From assembly GCA_015075365.1 (NCBI GenBank), contig JABTUN010000001.1, positions 620,001-684,000 of the forward strand: DNA of 64,000 nucleotides, given 5' to 3'. The notes below the pieces were generated by a model that did not search any database, had not been told where the DNA came from, and saw nothing but the letters and a program-made list of their open reading frames with translations. This document shows, in pieces, positions 45,231 to 55,100 of this stretch. Both the position numbers and the translations under genes were made by a program. Within the stretch, counting starts at the first letter, position 1. Each line of letters opens with the position of its first letter. The stretch comes from Verrucomicrobiaceae bacterium. GTDB taxonomy: Bacteria; Verrucomicrobiota; Verrucomicrobiia; Verrucomicrobiales; Verrucomicrobiaceae.

Positions 45231-46811
45231 ATGGCCTCCGCTAAACCCATCACCACTTTTGGCTTCCTCGGATCCACTTTGGACCGTGCTCAGGGCGCGG
45301 ATCGGTGGTCGAAATGGCGGCCCACCGTCGCGATGTGCCAGCAGGACGATTTGCTCATTTCGCGGCTGGAATTGCTCGTGGAGCCGAAGTTTGCCGATCT
45401 GGCAAAAAGCGTGGTCGCGGACATCGCGAAGGTTTCGCCGGAGACGGAGGTGGTGGTGCATGAATTCGCGCTGAAGGACCCGTGGGACTTTCAGGAGGTG
45501 TATGAGCGGCTTTACGACTTCGTGCGCGGCTACGACTTCCAGCCGGAGAAGGAGGAGTACCTCATCCACCTGACCACCGGCACGCATGTGGCGCAGATTT
45601 GCTGGTTCTTGCTCAATGAGGCGAACTTCATCCCGGCGCGACTGCTGCAAACCTCACCCTCACGCGAGGGCGGACGCGATGCGAAGGCCTGCGGGCGCTA
45701 CGAGATCATCGACATCGACCTCTCGAAGTATGACCGGCTCTCCACACGCTTCGCGCAGGAGCAGGAGCGCACGCTGGATTTTCTGAAAAGCGGCATCGCC
45801 ACGAAGAGCAAGGGCTTCAACAAGCTCATCGAGCAGATCGAACTCGTCGCCGTGAACTCCAAAGCGCCGATCCTCATCATGGGACCGACCGGCGCGGGCA
45901 AATCGATGCTCGCAGGCCGCATCTACGACCTGCGGCGCTCGCGGGCCGGATTGAGCGGCCGATTCGTCGAAGTGAACTGCGCCACGCTGCGCGGTGATCA
46001 GGCAATGTCGGCGCTGTTTGGCCACAAACGCGGTTCCTTCACCGGTGCGCAGTCGGATCGGCCAGGCTTGCTCAAGGAGGCCGACAGAGGCCTCATTTTC
46101 CTCGATGAGATCGGCGAACTCGGCCTCGACGAGCAGGCGATGCTTTTGCGAGCACTCGAAGACAAAACCTTCCTGCCGCTCGGCAGCGACAAAGCCGTGC
46201 AGAGCGACTTTCAGCTCATCGCCGGCACGAATCGCGATCTGCGTGCCCAAGTCGCCGCAGGCAAATTCCGCGATGATTTGCTCGCTCGCATCAATCTGTG
46301 GACCTTCACGCTGCCGAGTCTCGCCGAGCGTCGCGAAGACATCGCCGCGAACCTCGATTTCGAGCTGGAACGCTACGCGAAGACGCATCGCCGTCAGGTG
46401 CGCATGAACAAGGAGGCGCGGGAGGCTTTCCTGAAATTCGCGAAAGGCCCGGACGCCAAATGGAGCGCGAATTTTCGCGATTTGAACGCCGCCGTGACCC
46501 GCATGGCCACGCTGGCTCCGAAGGGGCGCATCACGGTGGAGTGCGTGGAGGCGGAGATGGGACGGTTGCGGGAGGGATGGCGGTCAGAGGTGAGAAGTGA
46601 GATGTCAGAAGTCGTGCCAAGCGAACTCGACCCGTTTGACCGCGTGCAGCTCGAGTTTGTGATCAAGACATGCCGTGAGTCGAAGACGCTGTCGGATGCG
46701 GGACGGCGCTTGTTTGCCATCTCGCGGGTGAAGCGTTCGAAGATCAATGATGCGGACCGGCTGAAGAAGTATCTGAAGCGCTTCGGTCTGACTTGGGACA
46801 GCGTGACCTAG
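45231..46811 (+). CDS. rtcR: Sigma-54-dependent activator RtcR
   Basis: The 526-residue protein has an N-terminal CARF-type sensor domain (about 1-180) with the RtcR segment EYLIHLTTGTHVAQICWFLL (110-129). An AAA+ domain follows: Walker A GPTGAGKS at 218-225, the sigma-54-contact loop GSFTGA at 268-273 and Walker B LIFLDE at 288-293. The C-terminus is short and should hold the DNA-binding helices. RtcR activates rtcBA after binding an RNA-derived ligand, by known work in enterobacteria. The gene is divergent from the slipin-rtcB-rtcA set. Its stop overlaps the end of the next, convergent gene by 4 bp. Confidence 0.93.
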   Translation: MASAKPITTFGFLGSTLDRAQGADRWSKWRPTVAMCQQDDLLISRLELLVEPKFADLAKSVVADIAKVSPETEVVVHEFALKDPWDFQEVYERLYDFVRGYDFQPEKEEYLIHLTTGTHVAQICWFLLNEANFIPARLLQTSPSREGGRDAKACGRYEIIDIDLSKYDRLSTRFAQEQERTLDFLKSGIATKSKGFNKLIEQIELVAVNSKAPILIMGPTGAGKSMLAGRIYDLRRSRAGLSGRFVEVNCATLRGDQAMSALFGHKRGSFTGAQSDRPGLLKEADRGLIFLDEIGELGLDEQAMLLRALEDKTFLPLGSDKAVQSDFQLIAGTNRDLRAQVAAGKFRDDLLARINLWTFTLPSLAERREDIAANLDFELERYAKTHRRQVRMNKEAREAFLKFAKGPDAKWSANFRDLNAAVTRMATLAPKGRITVECVEAEMGRLREGWRSEVRSEMSEVVPSELDPFDRVQLEFVIKTCRESKTLSDAGRRLFAISRVKRSKINDADRLKKYLKRFGLTWDSVT

Positions 46812-47116
46812 CGTGTCCGGGGAATCACCGCCTCCACCTTGTGCCGCCAGCTCGCGAAGATGTCAGCGGCCACCTCGTGCGCCTCCCCTGCCTCGACATG
46901 CTCGGTGACCGTTTGCGGCGCGGGAATCCAGGCGGCGGTGCTCGTCTCTCCGATATGCACCTGCTGCTCGCTGCGCAGGAAGGCGCGCAGGTTCACCGTG
47001 AGCTGGTTGGAGCGGCGATCATGATTCGCGATCGCCTCGGCACAGACTTCGTGGGTGACACCGTCGATCTCGATGGTGCCGAGAACCTGGGTGGCATCGA
47101 GCAAGGCGTGGAGCAT
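46808..47116 (-). CDS. Uncharacterised 102-residue protein
   Basis: The product starts MLHALLDATQVLGTIEIDGV, is soluble and probably alpha/beta, with no signal peptide. It converges on rtcR with a 4-bp overlap. I do not recognise a family. The frame is free of rival frames with better features and lies between two real genes, which supports a small real gene. About 95 bp separate it from the sulfatase start. Confidence 0.55.
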   Translation of the reverse strand: MLHALLDATQVLGTIEIDGVTHEVCAEAIANHDRRSNQLTVNLRAFLRSEQQVHIGETSTAAWIPAPQTVTEHVEAGEAHEVAADIFASWRHKVEAVIPRTR

Positions 47117-47212
47117 GGGTGACTGTGATCACTCTGCGGCGATCTGGCGACATCTTTCTGCATGCGGATTTTGGCGAAGGTTTGGCCGCCGGGCGGACGT
47201 TGAAGGGCGGCC

Positions 47213-48850
47213 ATGCGCTTCCTGATTTGTTTCCTCGCCTTCGCAGCCTCCGCCGTCGCGGCGGACAAGCCTTTGAACATCCTTTTCTGCTTCGCAGACG
47301 ATTGGGGGCGTTATGCGAGCGAGTATGCGAAGCATGAGAAGTTACCGTCGCCGAACCAGGTGGTCAAAACGCCGAACATCGACCGCATCGCCCGCGAGGG
47401 AGCGCTTTTCAGCCGGGCGTATGTGAATGCGCCGTCGTGCACGCCGTGCCGCAGCGCGCTGAATTCCGGCCGCTACTTCTTCAATTGCGGTCGCGCGGCC
47501 ATTTTGAATGGCGCGGTGTGGGATCCGGCGATTCCGAGCTTTGCGCTGACGCTGAAGGACAGCGGCTATCACATCGGCAAGGCCTTCAAGGTTTGGAGCC
47601 CCGGCGATCCAGCGGACGCGCCCTTCGGCGGGCAGGCGCACGCGTATCAGAAGCATGGCGGGCGCTTCAATCAGTTCTCCCAAAACGTCGAGAAGCTGAT
47701 GAAGGAAGGCGTGACGGTCGAGGCGGCGAAAGAGCAGCTCTATGCCGAGGTGCGCGGCAATTTTGACGACTTCCTCAAAGCGCGGCCGAAGGGGGCTCCG
47801 TTCCTTTTCTGGCATGGACCGACGAACGTGCATCGCAAGTGGGTCAAAGGCAGCGGTGAGGCCCAGTGGGGTATCAAACCGGACGATTTGAAGGGCAAGC
47901 TGCCCAAGCATCTGCCGGACGTGCATGAGATGCGAGAGGACTTTGGCAGCTACCTTGGCGAGATTCAGGCTTTCGACGCGCAGGTCGGTGTTTTGGTCAA
48001 AAGGCTCGAAGAAGAGGGAGATCTCGACAACACGATCATCGTCATCAGCGGCGATCACGGCGCTCCGGGCTTCCCCGGCGGCAAATGCAATCTTTACGAC
48101 TTCGGCACGAACGTGACGCTGGCCATCCGCTGGCCCGGACAGCCCGGCGGACGCTACATCGAAGACTTCGTCAATTTGATGGACCTCGCGCCGACCTTCA
48201 TGGAAATCGGCGGCGCGACGATTCCGCCCGGTGTGAACGGCAAAAGCATCGTTTCGATCATGAAGAGCGGCAAAAGCGGCCGGATTGATCCCGAACGCGA
48301 TTACGTCATCACCGGCCGCGAGCGCCATGTGAGCATCGCACGCGAAGGCAACCTTCCGTATCCGCAGCGGGCGCTGCGCAAGGACGGCTGGCTATACATT
48401 CACAACTTCAAGCCCGAGCGCATGCCGATGGGCGACTACAAGAACCTCACCGACAGCTTCACGCCGGATCAAGACAGCCTCGAAAACAACACCTACGAGG
48501 CCTTTCCGGACATGGACAGCTCACCCGCGAAGGCCTGGCTCATCGCGCATCGCCATGACTCGCAGTACAAGTGGTTTTTCGACTATGCCTTTGCCAAACG
48601 GCCGCAGGAGGAGCTCTACGACCTCCGCAAAGACCCCGACGCCACGATCAACATCGCCGCCGAGCCAGCGCATGCGGCCAAGAAGGCCGAAATGGCCGCC
48701 GAACTCATGGCAAAGCTCAAAGCCGTCGGCGATCCGCGCGTGACGCAGGACCCGGTGCCTTTTGAGCTGCCGCCTTACACGCTGGACACGAAGACCAATC
48801 CCAAAGGAAAAGGCAAAAAGGGCAAGGGGAAGAACGCGCCGGGCAAATAA
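47213..48850 (+). CDS. Secreted sulfatase
   Basis: The 545-residue protein starts with a signal peptide (MRFLICFLAFAASAVAAD). The metal-binding start NILFCFADDWGRYASEY and the formylglycine motif SCTPCRSALNSGRYF (CxPxR type) follow, so it needs oxidation of the first cysteine by a formylglycine-generating enzyme. ISGDHGAPGFPGGKCNLYDFG is the second metal site region (location only). It resembles heparan N-sulfatase or related arylsulfatases. The tail is a Lys/Gly-rich stretch (PKGKGKKGKGKNAPGK). It precedes a cytochrome c domain gene and a second sulfatase on the same strand. The natural substrate, probably a sulfated polysaccharide, cannot be read. Confidence 0.88.
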   Translation: MRFLICFLAFAASAVAADKPLNILFCFADDWGRYASEYAKHEKLPSPNQVVKTPNIDRIAREGALFSRAYVNAPSCTPCRSALNSGRYFFNCGRAAILNGAVWDPAIPSFALTLKDSGYHIGKAFKVWSPGDPADAPFGGQAHAYQKHGGRFNQFSQNVEKLMKEGVTVEAAKEQLYAEVRGNFDDFLKARPKGAPFLFWHGPTNVHRKWVKGSGEAQWGIKPDDLKGKLPKHLPDVHEMREDFGSYLGEIQAFDAQVGVLVKRLEEEGDLDNTIIVISGDHGAPGFPGGKCNLYDFGTNVTLAIRWPGQPGGRYIEDFVNLMDLAPTFMEIGGATIPPGVNGKSIVSIMKSGKSGRIDPERDYVITGRERHVSIAREGNLPYPQRALRKDGWLYIHNFKPERMPMGDYKNLTDSFTPDQDSLENNTYEAFPDMDSSPAKAWLIAHRHDSQYKWFFDYAFAKRPQEELYDLRKDPDATINIAAEPAHAAKKAEMAAELMAKLKAVGDPRVTQDPVPFELPPYTLDTKTNPKGKGKKGKGKNAPGK

Positions 48851-48934
48851 ACGGCTTTTTCCCACGACAAGAAACGCCCAGCGACTACCAATCGAAGACA
48901 AGACGTTTTCGAGCGTATCTAGGACGCTATCCCC

Positions 48935-49360
48935 ATGAAATCCATCCTCACCGCCACCCTCGCCGCCCTCGGGCTTGCCTTTGCCACTGCCAGCCATGCC
49001 GCGGACGAGCCGCCGGTGGACTTTGTGAAGCAGATCAAACCCATCCTGGCCGAGCGCTGTGTCGAATGCCACCATTCCGGCGCCTTGTTTGGCGAGTTGA
49101 ACCTGCAAAGCCGCAAACTGGCTTTCCAAAAGCGCAGCACAGGCCCGGCCATTGTCCCCGGCGCGCCGGAGCGCAGCCTGTTCCATCTCGTGCTCACCCT
49201 GCCGCCGAAGGACCGCAAGGCCATGCCCGCCACCGGCCACCGTATCCCGAAGGACGAGGTCTCCCTCATCCGCCGCTGGATTCAGGAAGGAGCGAAGTGG
49301 CCCAATGGCGAGGAAGGCTTCATCCCCGCCAAGAAAGCGGCGAAGGAGAAGGACGTGTAA
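48935..49360 (+). CDS. Secreted planctomycete-type cytochrome c domain protein
   Basis: The 141-residue protein has a signal peptide (MKSILTATLAALGLAFATAS, cleavage near SHAA). A c-type heme site, CVECHHSG (CxxCH), follows in IKPILAERCVECH, the opening of planctomycete cytochrome c (PSCyt1) domains. It then has PGAPERSLFHLVL and MPATGHRIPKDEVSLIRRWI, also typical. In larger family members this domain is fused to others; here it stands alone. An electron-transfer role in the periplasm is likely. It lies between two sulfatases, a common setting in these phyla. Confidence 0.85.
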   Translation: MKSILTATLAALGLAFATASHAADEPPVDFVKQIKPILAERCVECHHSGALFGELNLQSRKLAFQKRSTGPAIVPGAPERSLFHLVLTLPPKDRKAMPATGHRIPKDEVSLIRRWIQEGAKWPNGEEGFIPAKKAAKEKDV

Positions 49361-49392
49361 GACACCTGGCATGACCGCGTTCATCGCCGGCC

Positions 49393-50805
49393 ATGACTCG
49401 ATGCCTTTTTCTCCTTTTGGTCCTTTGTGGACTCGCCGCCGCGCAGTCGAAGCCGGATGTCCTGTTCATCGCCGTTGACGACCTGAACGACTGGACCAGC
49501 TACCTCGGCGGCCATCCGCAGGCGAAGACGCCGAACATCGACCGCCTCGTGGCGCGAGGCACCGCGTTCACAAACTCGCACTGCGCCGCGCCGGCCTGCA
49601 ATCCCTCCCGCGCCGCGCTCATGAGCGGCCTGCGCCCGTGGCAGACCGGCATCTACACCAACAACGACCCCGCTGGCGGCGTGCTGAAGGACGTGGTGAC
49701 GATCAACCGCCACTTCCTCGCCAACGGCTACACCACCCTCGGCGGCGGGAAGATCTACCACAACCATAACGCCGAGGGCCGCACCGATGGCTGGACGGAC
49801 TGGGCGGGCCTTTTCCCGAGCATCGGCGAGCACGAGGAAAACATGAACGGACTGAAACGCGGCCATTTTGACTGGGGCGCGGTGAATGCCAAGACGGAGG
49901 AGATGGGCGACACGAAGGCCACGAACTGGGCCATCAACCACCTCAAGACCGCGCCTGCGGACAAGCCGCTCTTCCTCGCGCTCGGCTACATCAAGCCGCA
50001 CCTGCCCTGGTATGCGCCCAAGGAGTACTTTGCGCGCTTCCCGCTGGATGAAATCAAGCTGCCTGTGACAAAGGAAGGCGATCTCGACGACGTGCCGCCC
50101 GCCGGCAAAAAAATGGCAGGCCCCGAGGGCGACCACGCGGCGACCTTGAAAGGTGACCAGTGGAAAAAGGCCGTGCAGGCCTACCTCGCCACCATCTCCT
50201 ACCTCGACGACCAGGTGGGCCGGCTGCTCGACGGACTCGACGCCAGCCCGCGCAAGGACAAGACCATCATCGTGTGGTGGACGGATCACGGCTGGCACCT
50301 CGGTGAAAAGGAGCACTGGCGGAAATTCGCGCTATGGGAGGAGGCCACGCGCACTTCGATGGCCATTGTGGCCCCCGGCATCACCAAGCCAGGCTCCACC
50401 TGCGCCGCGCCTGTGGATTACACGAACATGTATCCGACGCTCTGTGAACTCACCGGCCTGCCGGTGCCGGAGCATGTGAAGGGCGCGTCCTTGGTGCCGC
50501 TGCTCAAGGATCCCTCCGCGAAATGGGACGGCGTGGCCGTTTGCACGCACGGAAAAGGCAACCACGCCGCGCGTGATGCCCAATGGCGCTACATCCGCTA
50601 TGCCGACGGCAGCGAGGAGCTCTACGACCACTCGAAGGACCCGTATGAGTGGACCAACCTGGCCGGCGAGGTCGGCATGAGCGACATCAAGACCCGCCTC
50701 GCGTCCGTCCTTCCAAAAGAAGAAGCGCCAGCCATCACCGAGGGGAAAAAAGGCAAGGGCGCGGCCGAAAATCCGAAGAAGGGGAAGAAAAAGAAGGTGG
50801 ATTGA
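49393..50805 (+). CDS. Secreted sulfatase, iduronate-2-sulfatase-like
   Basis: The 470-residue protein has a signal peptide (MTRCLFLLLVLCGLAAAQ). DVLFIAVDDLNDWTSYLGGH is the iduronate-2-sulfatase-like start, and CNPSRAALMSGLRP the formylglycine motif (CxPxR). Later WWTDHGWHLGEKEHWRKF is the typical second metal-site region of the iduronate-2-sulfatase group. The protein ends in another Lys-rich tail (NPKKGKKKKVD), like the upstream sulfatase. It is 32 bp after the cytochrome gene, so the three may form one transcription unit. Confidence 0.88.
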   Translation: MTRCLFLLLVLCGLAAAQSKPDVLFIAVDDLNDWTSYLGGHPQAKTPNIDRLVARGTAFTNSHCAAPACNPSRAALMSGLRPWQTGIYTNNDPAGGVLKDVVTINRHFLANGYTTLGGGKIYHNHNAEGRTDGWTDWAGLFPSIGEHEENMNGLKRGHFDWGAVNAKTEEMGDTKATNWAINHLKTAPADKPLFLALGYIKPHLPWYAPKEYFARFPLDEIKLPVTKEGDLDDVPPAGKKMAGPEGDHAATLKGDQWKKAVQAYLATISYLDDQVGRLLDGLDASPRKDKTIIVWWTDHGWHLGEKEHWRKFALWEEATRTSMAIVAPGITKPGSTCAAPVDYTNMYPTLCELTGLPVPEHVKGASLVPLLKDPSAKWDGVAVCTHGKGNHAARDAQWRYIRYADGSEELYDHSKDPYEWTNLAGEVGMSDIKTRLASVLPKEEAPAITEGKKGKGAAENPKKGKKKKVD

Positions 50806-50886
50806 GGAGGCATCGGCCGCGGAACAAGATGGAGCAGATGGAAAGCGTTCGCGCCGCCGGTCATGCCTGCTAGCATCCGCACGCCG

Positions 50887-51462
50887 ATGTCCGCCCCCGC
50901 CTTTCTCCGAGAATTTCTCCGCAACTGGAAAACCGTGGGCGCCGTCGCGCCTTCGAGCCGCGGCCTGGCGGAGCTGATGATGCAGGCCTCCGGCGCGTCG
51001 CAAGCCGCCCGCATCCTGGAGCTTGGCCCAGGAACAGGAGCCTTCACGCAGGCCATCGCGGAAGTGATGAGGCCGGACGCGGCCTACCTGGGCGTGGAGG
51101 TGAACGAGGCGTTCGTGCAGCAGTTGCGCCCGCGTTTTCCACGGATGCGCTTTGAGCAGGCGGGCGCGCAGGAGTTTGACCTCACCACGCCGGAGTTCGG
51201 CGGCGGCTTCGATGCCATCATCAGCGGCCTGCCCTGGACCGCGTTTCCCGAGCCGCTGCAACAGGCCATTCTCGGCAATGTGCTGCCGCATCTCGCGCCG
51301 AACGGCTGTTTTGTGACCTTTGCCTACTTTGGTTTTCATCAACTGCCCGGCGGCAGGCGTTTTCGCGCGCTGCTGGAGAGCCTGCTGCCCAAGGTGACCA
51401 CCACCCGCGTTGTGTGGGCAAATGTGCCGCCGGCCTTTGTCTATGTGGGGCGGAAAGCCTGA
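50887..51462 (+). CDS. SAM-dependent methyltransferase, phospholipid N-methyltransferase-like
   Basis: The 191-residue protein (MSAPAFLREFLRNWKTVGAV) has the SAM site ILELGPGTGAFTQAI near residue 40 and ISGLPWTAFP in the position of motif IV. The KTVGAVAPSSRGLAELM opening is typical of the PmtA-like and rRNA dimethylase-like small methyltransferases. Substrate may be phosphatidylethanolamine; this is family inference only. ATG 50887 begins the homology; ATG 50863 would add 8 residues. Confidence 0.78.
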   Translation: MSAPAFLREFLRNWKTVGAVAPSSRGLAELMMQASGASQAARILELGPGTGAFTQAIAEVMRPDAAYLGVEVNEAFVQQLRPRFPRMRFEQAGAQEFDLTTPEFGGGFDAIISGLPWTAFPEPLQQAILGNVLPHLAPNGCFVTFAYFGFHQLPGGRRFRALLESLLPKVTTTRVVWANVPPAFVYVGRKA

Positions 51463-51514
51463 GTTCACCAGCCCGCGCATGCTGCCCTGTCGTCATGGCG
51501 TCCGGGCATGAGAT

Positions 51515-52177
51515 TCAGGCGGCCTCTGCCTCCCGGCGGCGGCGGGACAGGCAGAGCGCGGCCACCACCAGGAGCGCGCCGGCGGGTTCCGGCACGACGG
51601 CGGTTTGCAGGTCAAAGGTGAGCGGGAGGCTGCTGAACTCCCCCGCGCCGCGCAGGTCGTTGGCTCCACCCCAGAGGGAGATGTCAGCGCTGTTCAGCTC
51701 CCAGGTCACGGGCGTGAGGTTGAGCAGGTCGGAGGCAGGAAAAGTCCAGGTGCTGCCGCGCACGAGCGCCCACTCGCTGGCGGGCGTGACGGCCTGCGTG
51801 TCGTACACCCACAACCAAGCGTCAGTGCCCGCGGTGAATGCATGACTGGCCAGCGGTGGTGATTCGCTGGAAAACTGGCCTGCGAGCACGGTGGTGTCCT
51901 TCGTGAAGTATTGCAGCGACGGCTCCCAGCCGTTGCCGTTGATGGACTCATACGTGGCCCGGCCGAAGGCATGCCAGTGCAGGCTCCATTGGTCAAAGTT
52001 CAGCGCGGTGGGCGTGAATCCAGTGTCAAAGGCACCCAGTTCGAAGGTGAACGTGTCATCCAGCATCGCGCCGGAGCTGTCGAGCAGCGTGTCAAAGATG
52101 TCACTGCGCCAGGAGACGGTGCGCGCATGGCTTGTGGTCGCGACAACGGCTAACAGAAGGCAGATCAGCTTCCTCAT
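51515..52177 (-). CDS. PEP-CTERM domain protein
   Basis: The 220-residue protein from ATG 52177 has a signal peptide (MRKLICLLLAVVATTSHA) and a beta-rich body. A clear PEP-CTERM signal, VPEPAGALLVVAALCLS then RRRRE, ends it. It should be exported and processed by an exosortase-like system. Its start overlaps the stop of the upstream giant SdrD-repeat gene by 4 bp (ATGA), so the two are probably translated together. The body fold has no recognised family. Confidence 0.8.
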   Translation of the reverse strand: MRKLICLLLAVVATTSHARTVSWRSDIFDTLLDSSGAMLDDTFTFELGAFDTGFTPTALNFDQWSLHWHAFGRATYESINGNGWEPSLQYFTKDTTVLAGQFSSESPPLASHAFTAGTDAWLWVYDTQAVTPASEWALVRGSTWTFPASDLLNLTPVTWELNSADISLWGGANDLRGAGEFSSLPLTFDLQTAVVPEPAGALLVVAALCLSRRRREAEAA

Positions 52178-55100
52178 GGTGTCACAGGCGGCGGCTGGAG
52201 CGTCCAGGCGGGATTGCCGGCACGGCTGATGATGAAGGTGGCGCGCCACGCATCGAAGACCGGCACGTTGTTGCTGTCCACGAGGTCGGCATCACCCATC
52301 TGATCCCAGAACTGGCTGCCGCCGAAATTCATGAAGGTGTAACTGGTGTATGCCTCCAGGTTTTCGATGTCGCCGCGCCAGACATGGATGCGGTCGGCGG
52401 TGGCGGCGTTCGCGTTGGCGGTGAAACCGGCCGCCACGGTCATGCCGCGGTCCAGGGGGCTCTGCGCCACGGCCCAGCCGGCGCCCACGAGGTTGTTGCC
52501 GGCGCGCAACGGCACGACAAAGGCGTTGGTGCGCGCCACACCGGCCTGCGGCAGGCTTACCGGCGTGCCGCGCGCGTGCAGGAACACGCCCTCCGCCGGA
52601 TCGACGACGCGCTCGCCTTGATCCACGAGGCGGGCGTCCCCGCTCATCACCCATTTCGGCGCGCCGCTGTTGGAGAAGAGCCAGAACTCCCGCAGCACAC
52701 CCGTGGCGCGGTCCAGCGCCACGACACGGTCCGCGGCGCTCTGCGAGTTGTTCGCGCTGAAGCGCGCCGGGGGGAAGAGGTCGTTGAAGCTCCAATGCGC
52801 GCGCACGGCGATCAAATCCCCCGCCAGCGTCACCGGCAGGGTGGCCAGCGTGTTGCGCGGCTCCGCCAGGTCGATGCGCAGCATCGTGGCGGTGCTCTGC
52901 GCCTCGTCGATGTCCCAGCGGTGGCCCTCGTGGTCGCCGCCGATCACCTCGACATAGTAACGGCGGCCGTCCGTGAAATACGGAGAGAGCGAGGCCGCGC
53001 CCGCCGCGGTCGTGATGTCCAGGCTGGTGCCGGTGACAACGCCGTCCACCGCGCCCGTGAAGACATCCTTGCGCACGAGCGGCATGCAGAAGGTCTGCGC
53101 GCGCTGCGCCAGCACGCGGCGTTTCCAGCTCCACACGGGTGTGACCGCCTCCGCGTCCGGTTCATCGTCGCCATTGGTGTCCAGCGCCACATGCAGGCGC
53201 AGCTCGCCGCCGTCGAGTCCGCTGAGCAGCGGATCGCTCTCGATGTCCGCGATGCGGACCTCCTCCAAACCGGCTGGCTTGGGCGTGATGACGGGAGGCA
53301 AGCCCAGTTCGGTCCACTCATCGTTCAACCACGCCTCCACCATGTAGCTCAACCCCTGCATGCCGCCGGCACGACGCCAGATCACGGCGTCGAGCGTGCC
53401 ATTCGCGGTGCGTTCGAGGTAAAATCCGGGGAACTGCGGGTCCTCGACGCCACTGCCGCCGTTCTGGCCGAGCGCGAACTCCATGAGGTTCGAACTGCGG
53501 TCGCCATCCGGGTTGTCATCCGGTCCGTTTTGCCCGCCAAGCGCGTTTTCGGCCTGCCAGAGGGCAAAGGTGCGCGGAAGCGCGTTGGTAAAACCAAGGT
53601 CGATGGTGAGATCGGTGAAGGGATCACGCGTGTCGTCACTGGTGGAGCCGATGCCGCTTTCACCGCTGGAGCTGGTGGGCGCGGTGCCAATGGCGAGCGT
53701 GAAATCCGCCGTGCGCACGCCGGTCAGGCGCGGATCGGGCGCGTCCAGGCCGTCCTCGCTCACATCATCATCACCGCTGCTCATGACGCCGGGGAGCGAC
53801 TTCATGCCGCCGAGCGGCGCGGTGGTGGCAAACATGGAGGCGGGGATTTCGACGAAATACGAACCCGGCGGAACATTCTCGAAGGCGTAGAGTCCGTTCG
53901 CGTCCGTGATCATGCTGGAAACCGGCGCTCCCAAGGCCGAACGGAGCTGGACGGTCACGCCCGGCACACCTTCGCCCGGATCAGCCACGGCATTTTCATT
54001 CACGTCGATGAAGACGAGGTTCCCGATGGTGGTGCCAGGCGGCGCGGGCGCGGCGGTGAAGCTCACATTCACCGTGGCGGCGCAGGCATGCGCATCCGTG
54101 GCGCGGATGCTGAAGCTCGTGCTTCCCGCGTTCACCGGCGTGCCGGAGAGCAGTCCCGCGCTGCTGAGCGCGAGGCCCTGCGGCAACGTGCCGACGACGC
54201 TGAAAACATACGGCTCCACGCCACCGCCGGCGGTGAAACTCTGCGCAAAAGGCAGCGCCTGCATGCCATCGAAGGAGCCGCCATCCGGGGTGATCGTCAG
54301 CACCGGGCAGACACGGCGGAAACCGAAATCGACCGTCATGTTGCCATTCGGGTCATCGCTGCTGTCATCCGCCGTGCCAAGGCCCGTCTCGCCCGTGCTG
54401 TCCGTCGGCTCCAGATAGTAGCCGAGGTTCACAAAGAAGGACGACACGCCAGTGGCGGCCGGATTTGGCGCATCGACGCCGTTTTCATCGCCATCGTCAT
54501 CGACAGCCGCGTCGAAGCCATAGCCGGTGACGCTGAGGTGGTTTGCCAGCGCGCCACCCGCTTGGAAATTGAGCGCCGGAATGTGGATGAAGTAATTTCC
54601 AGGCGTGAGGCCGCCAAAGCGGTAAAAGCCGCCGCCGCTGGTGATCTGGGACTGCTGCGGATCGGCAAACTGCGGATTGTCGCCCTGGACGAAAAGCTGG
54701 ACGGTCACGCCATCGAGTCCCTCGCCTGTGTCAGCGCGGTTGTCACCGTCCATGTCCACATAGACCAGGTTGCCGATCTGCAGGCCGAGCGGCGGCAGCG
54801 GCACAAAGCCGAGGTCGATCGTCATGTCCCCGTCATTGTCCATCCCGAGGTCGTCATCGGCGAACAGGCCTGTCTCCGTGCCTGTGTTCACCGCTTCCGT
54901 GTCCGCAGCCAGGGCGAAGACCGTGCTGGAGATACCGAAACTCGACGGGATGGTCGTGTCCACGCCGTTTTCGCCGATGTCGTCATCCTGGCCGTTGTCC
55001 GCGCCCGAACCAGGCATGGAGATGTGCTGATACAGCGGCCCCCCTTCGAGGAAGGCCGCGGCGGGCACATGCACAAAGTAACGTCCCGCGCCGAGTTCGG

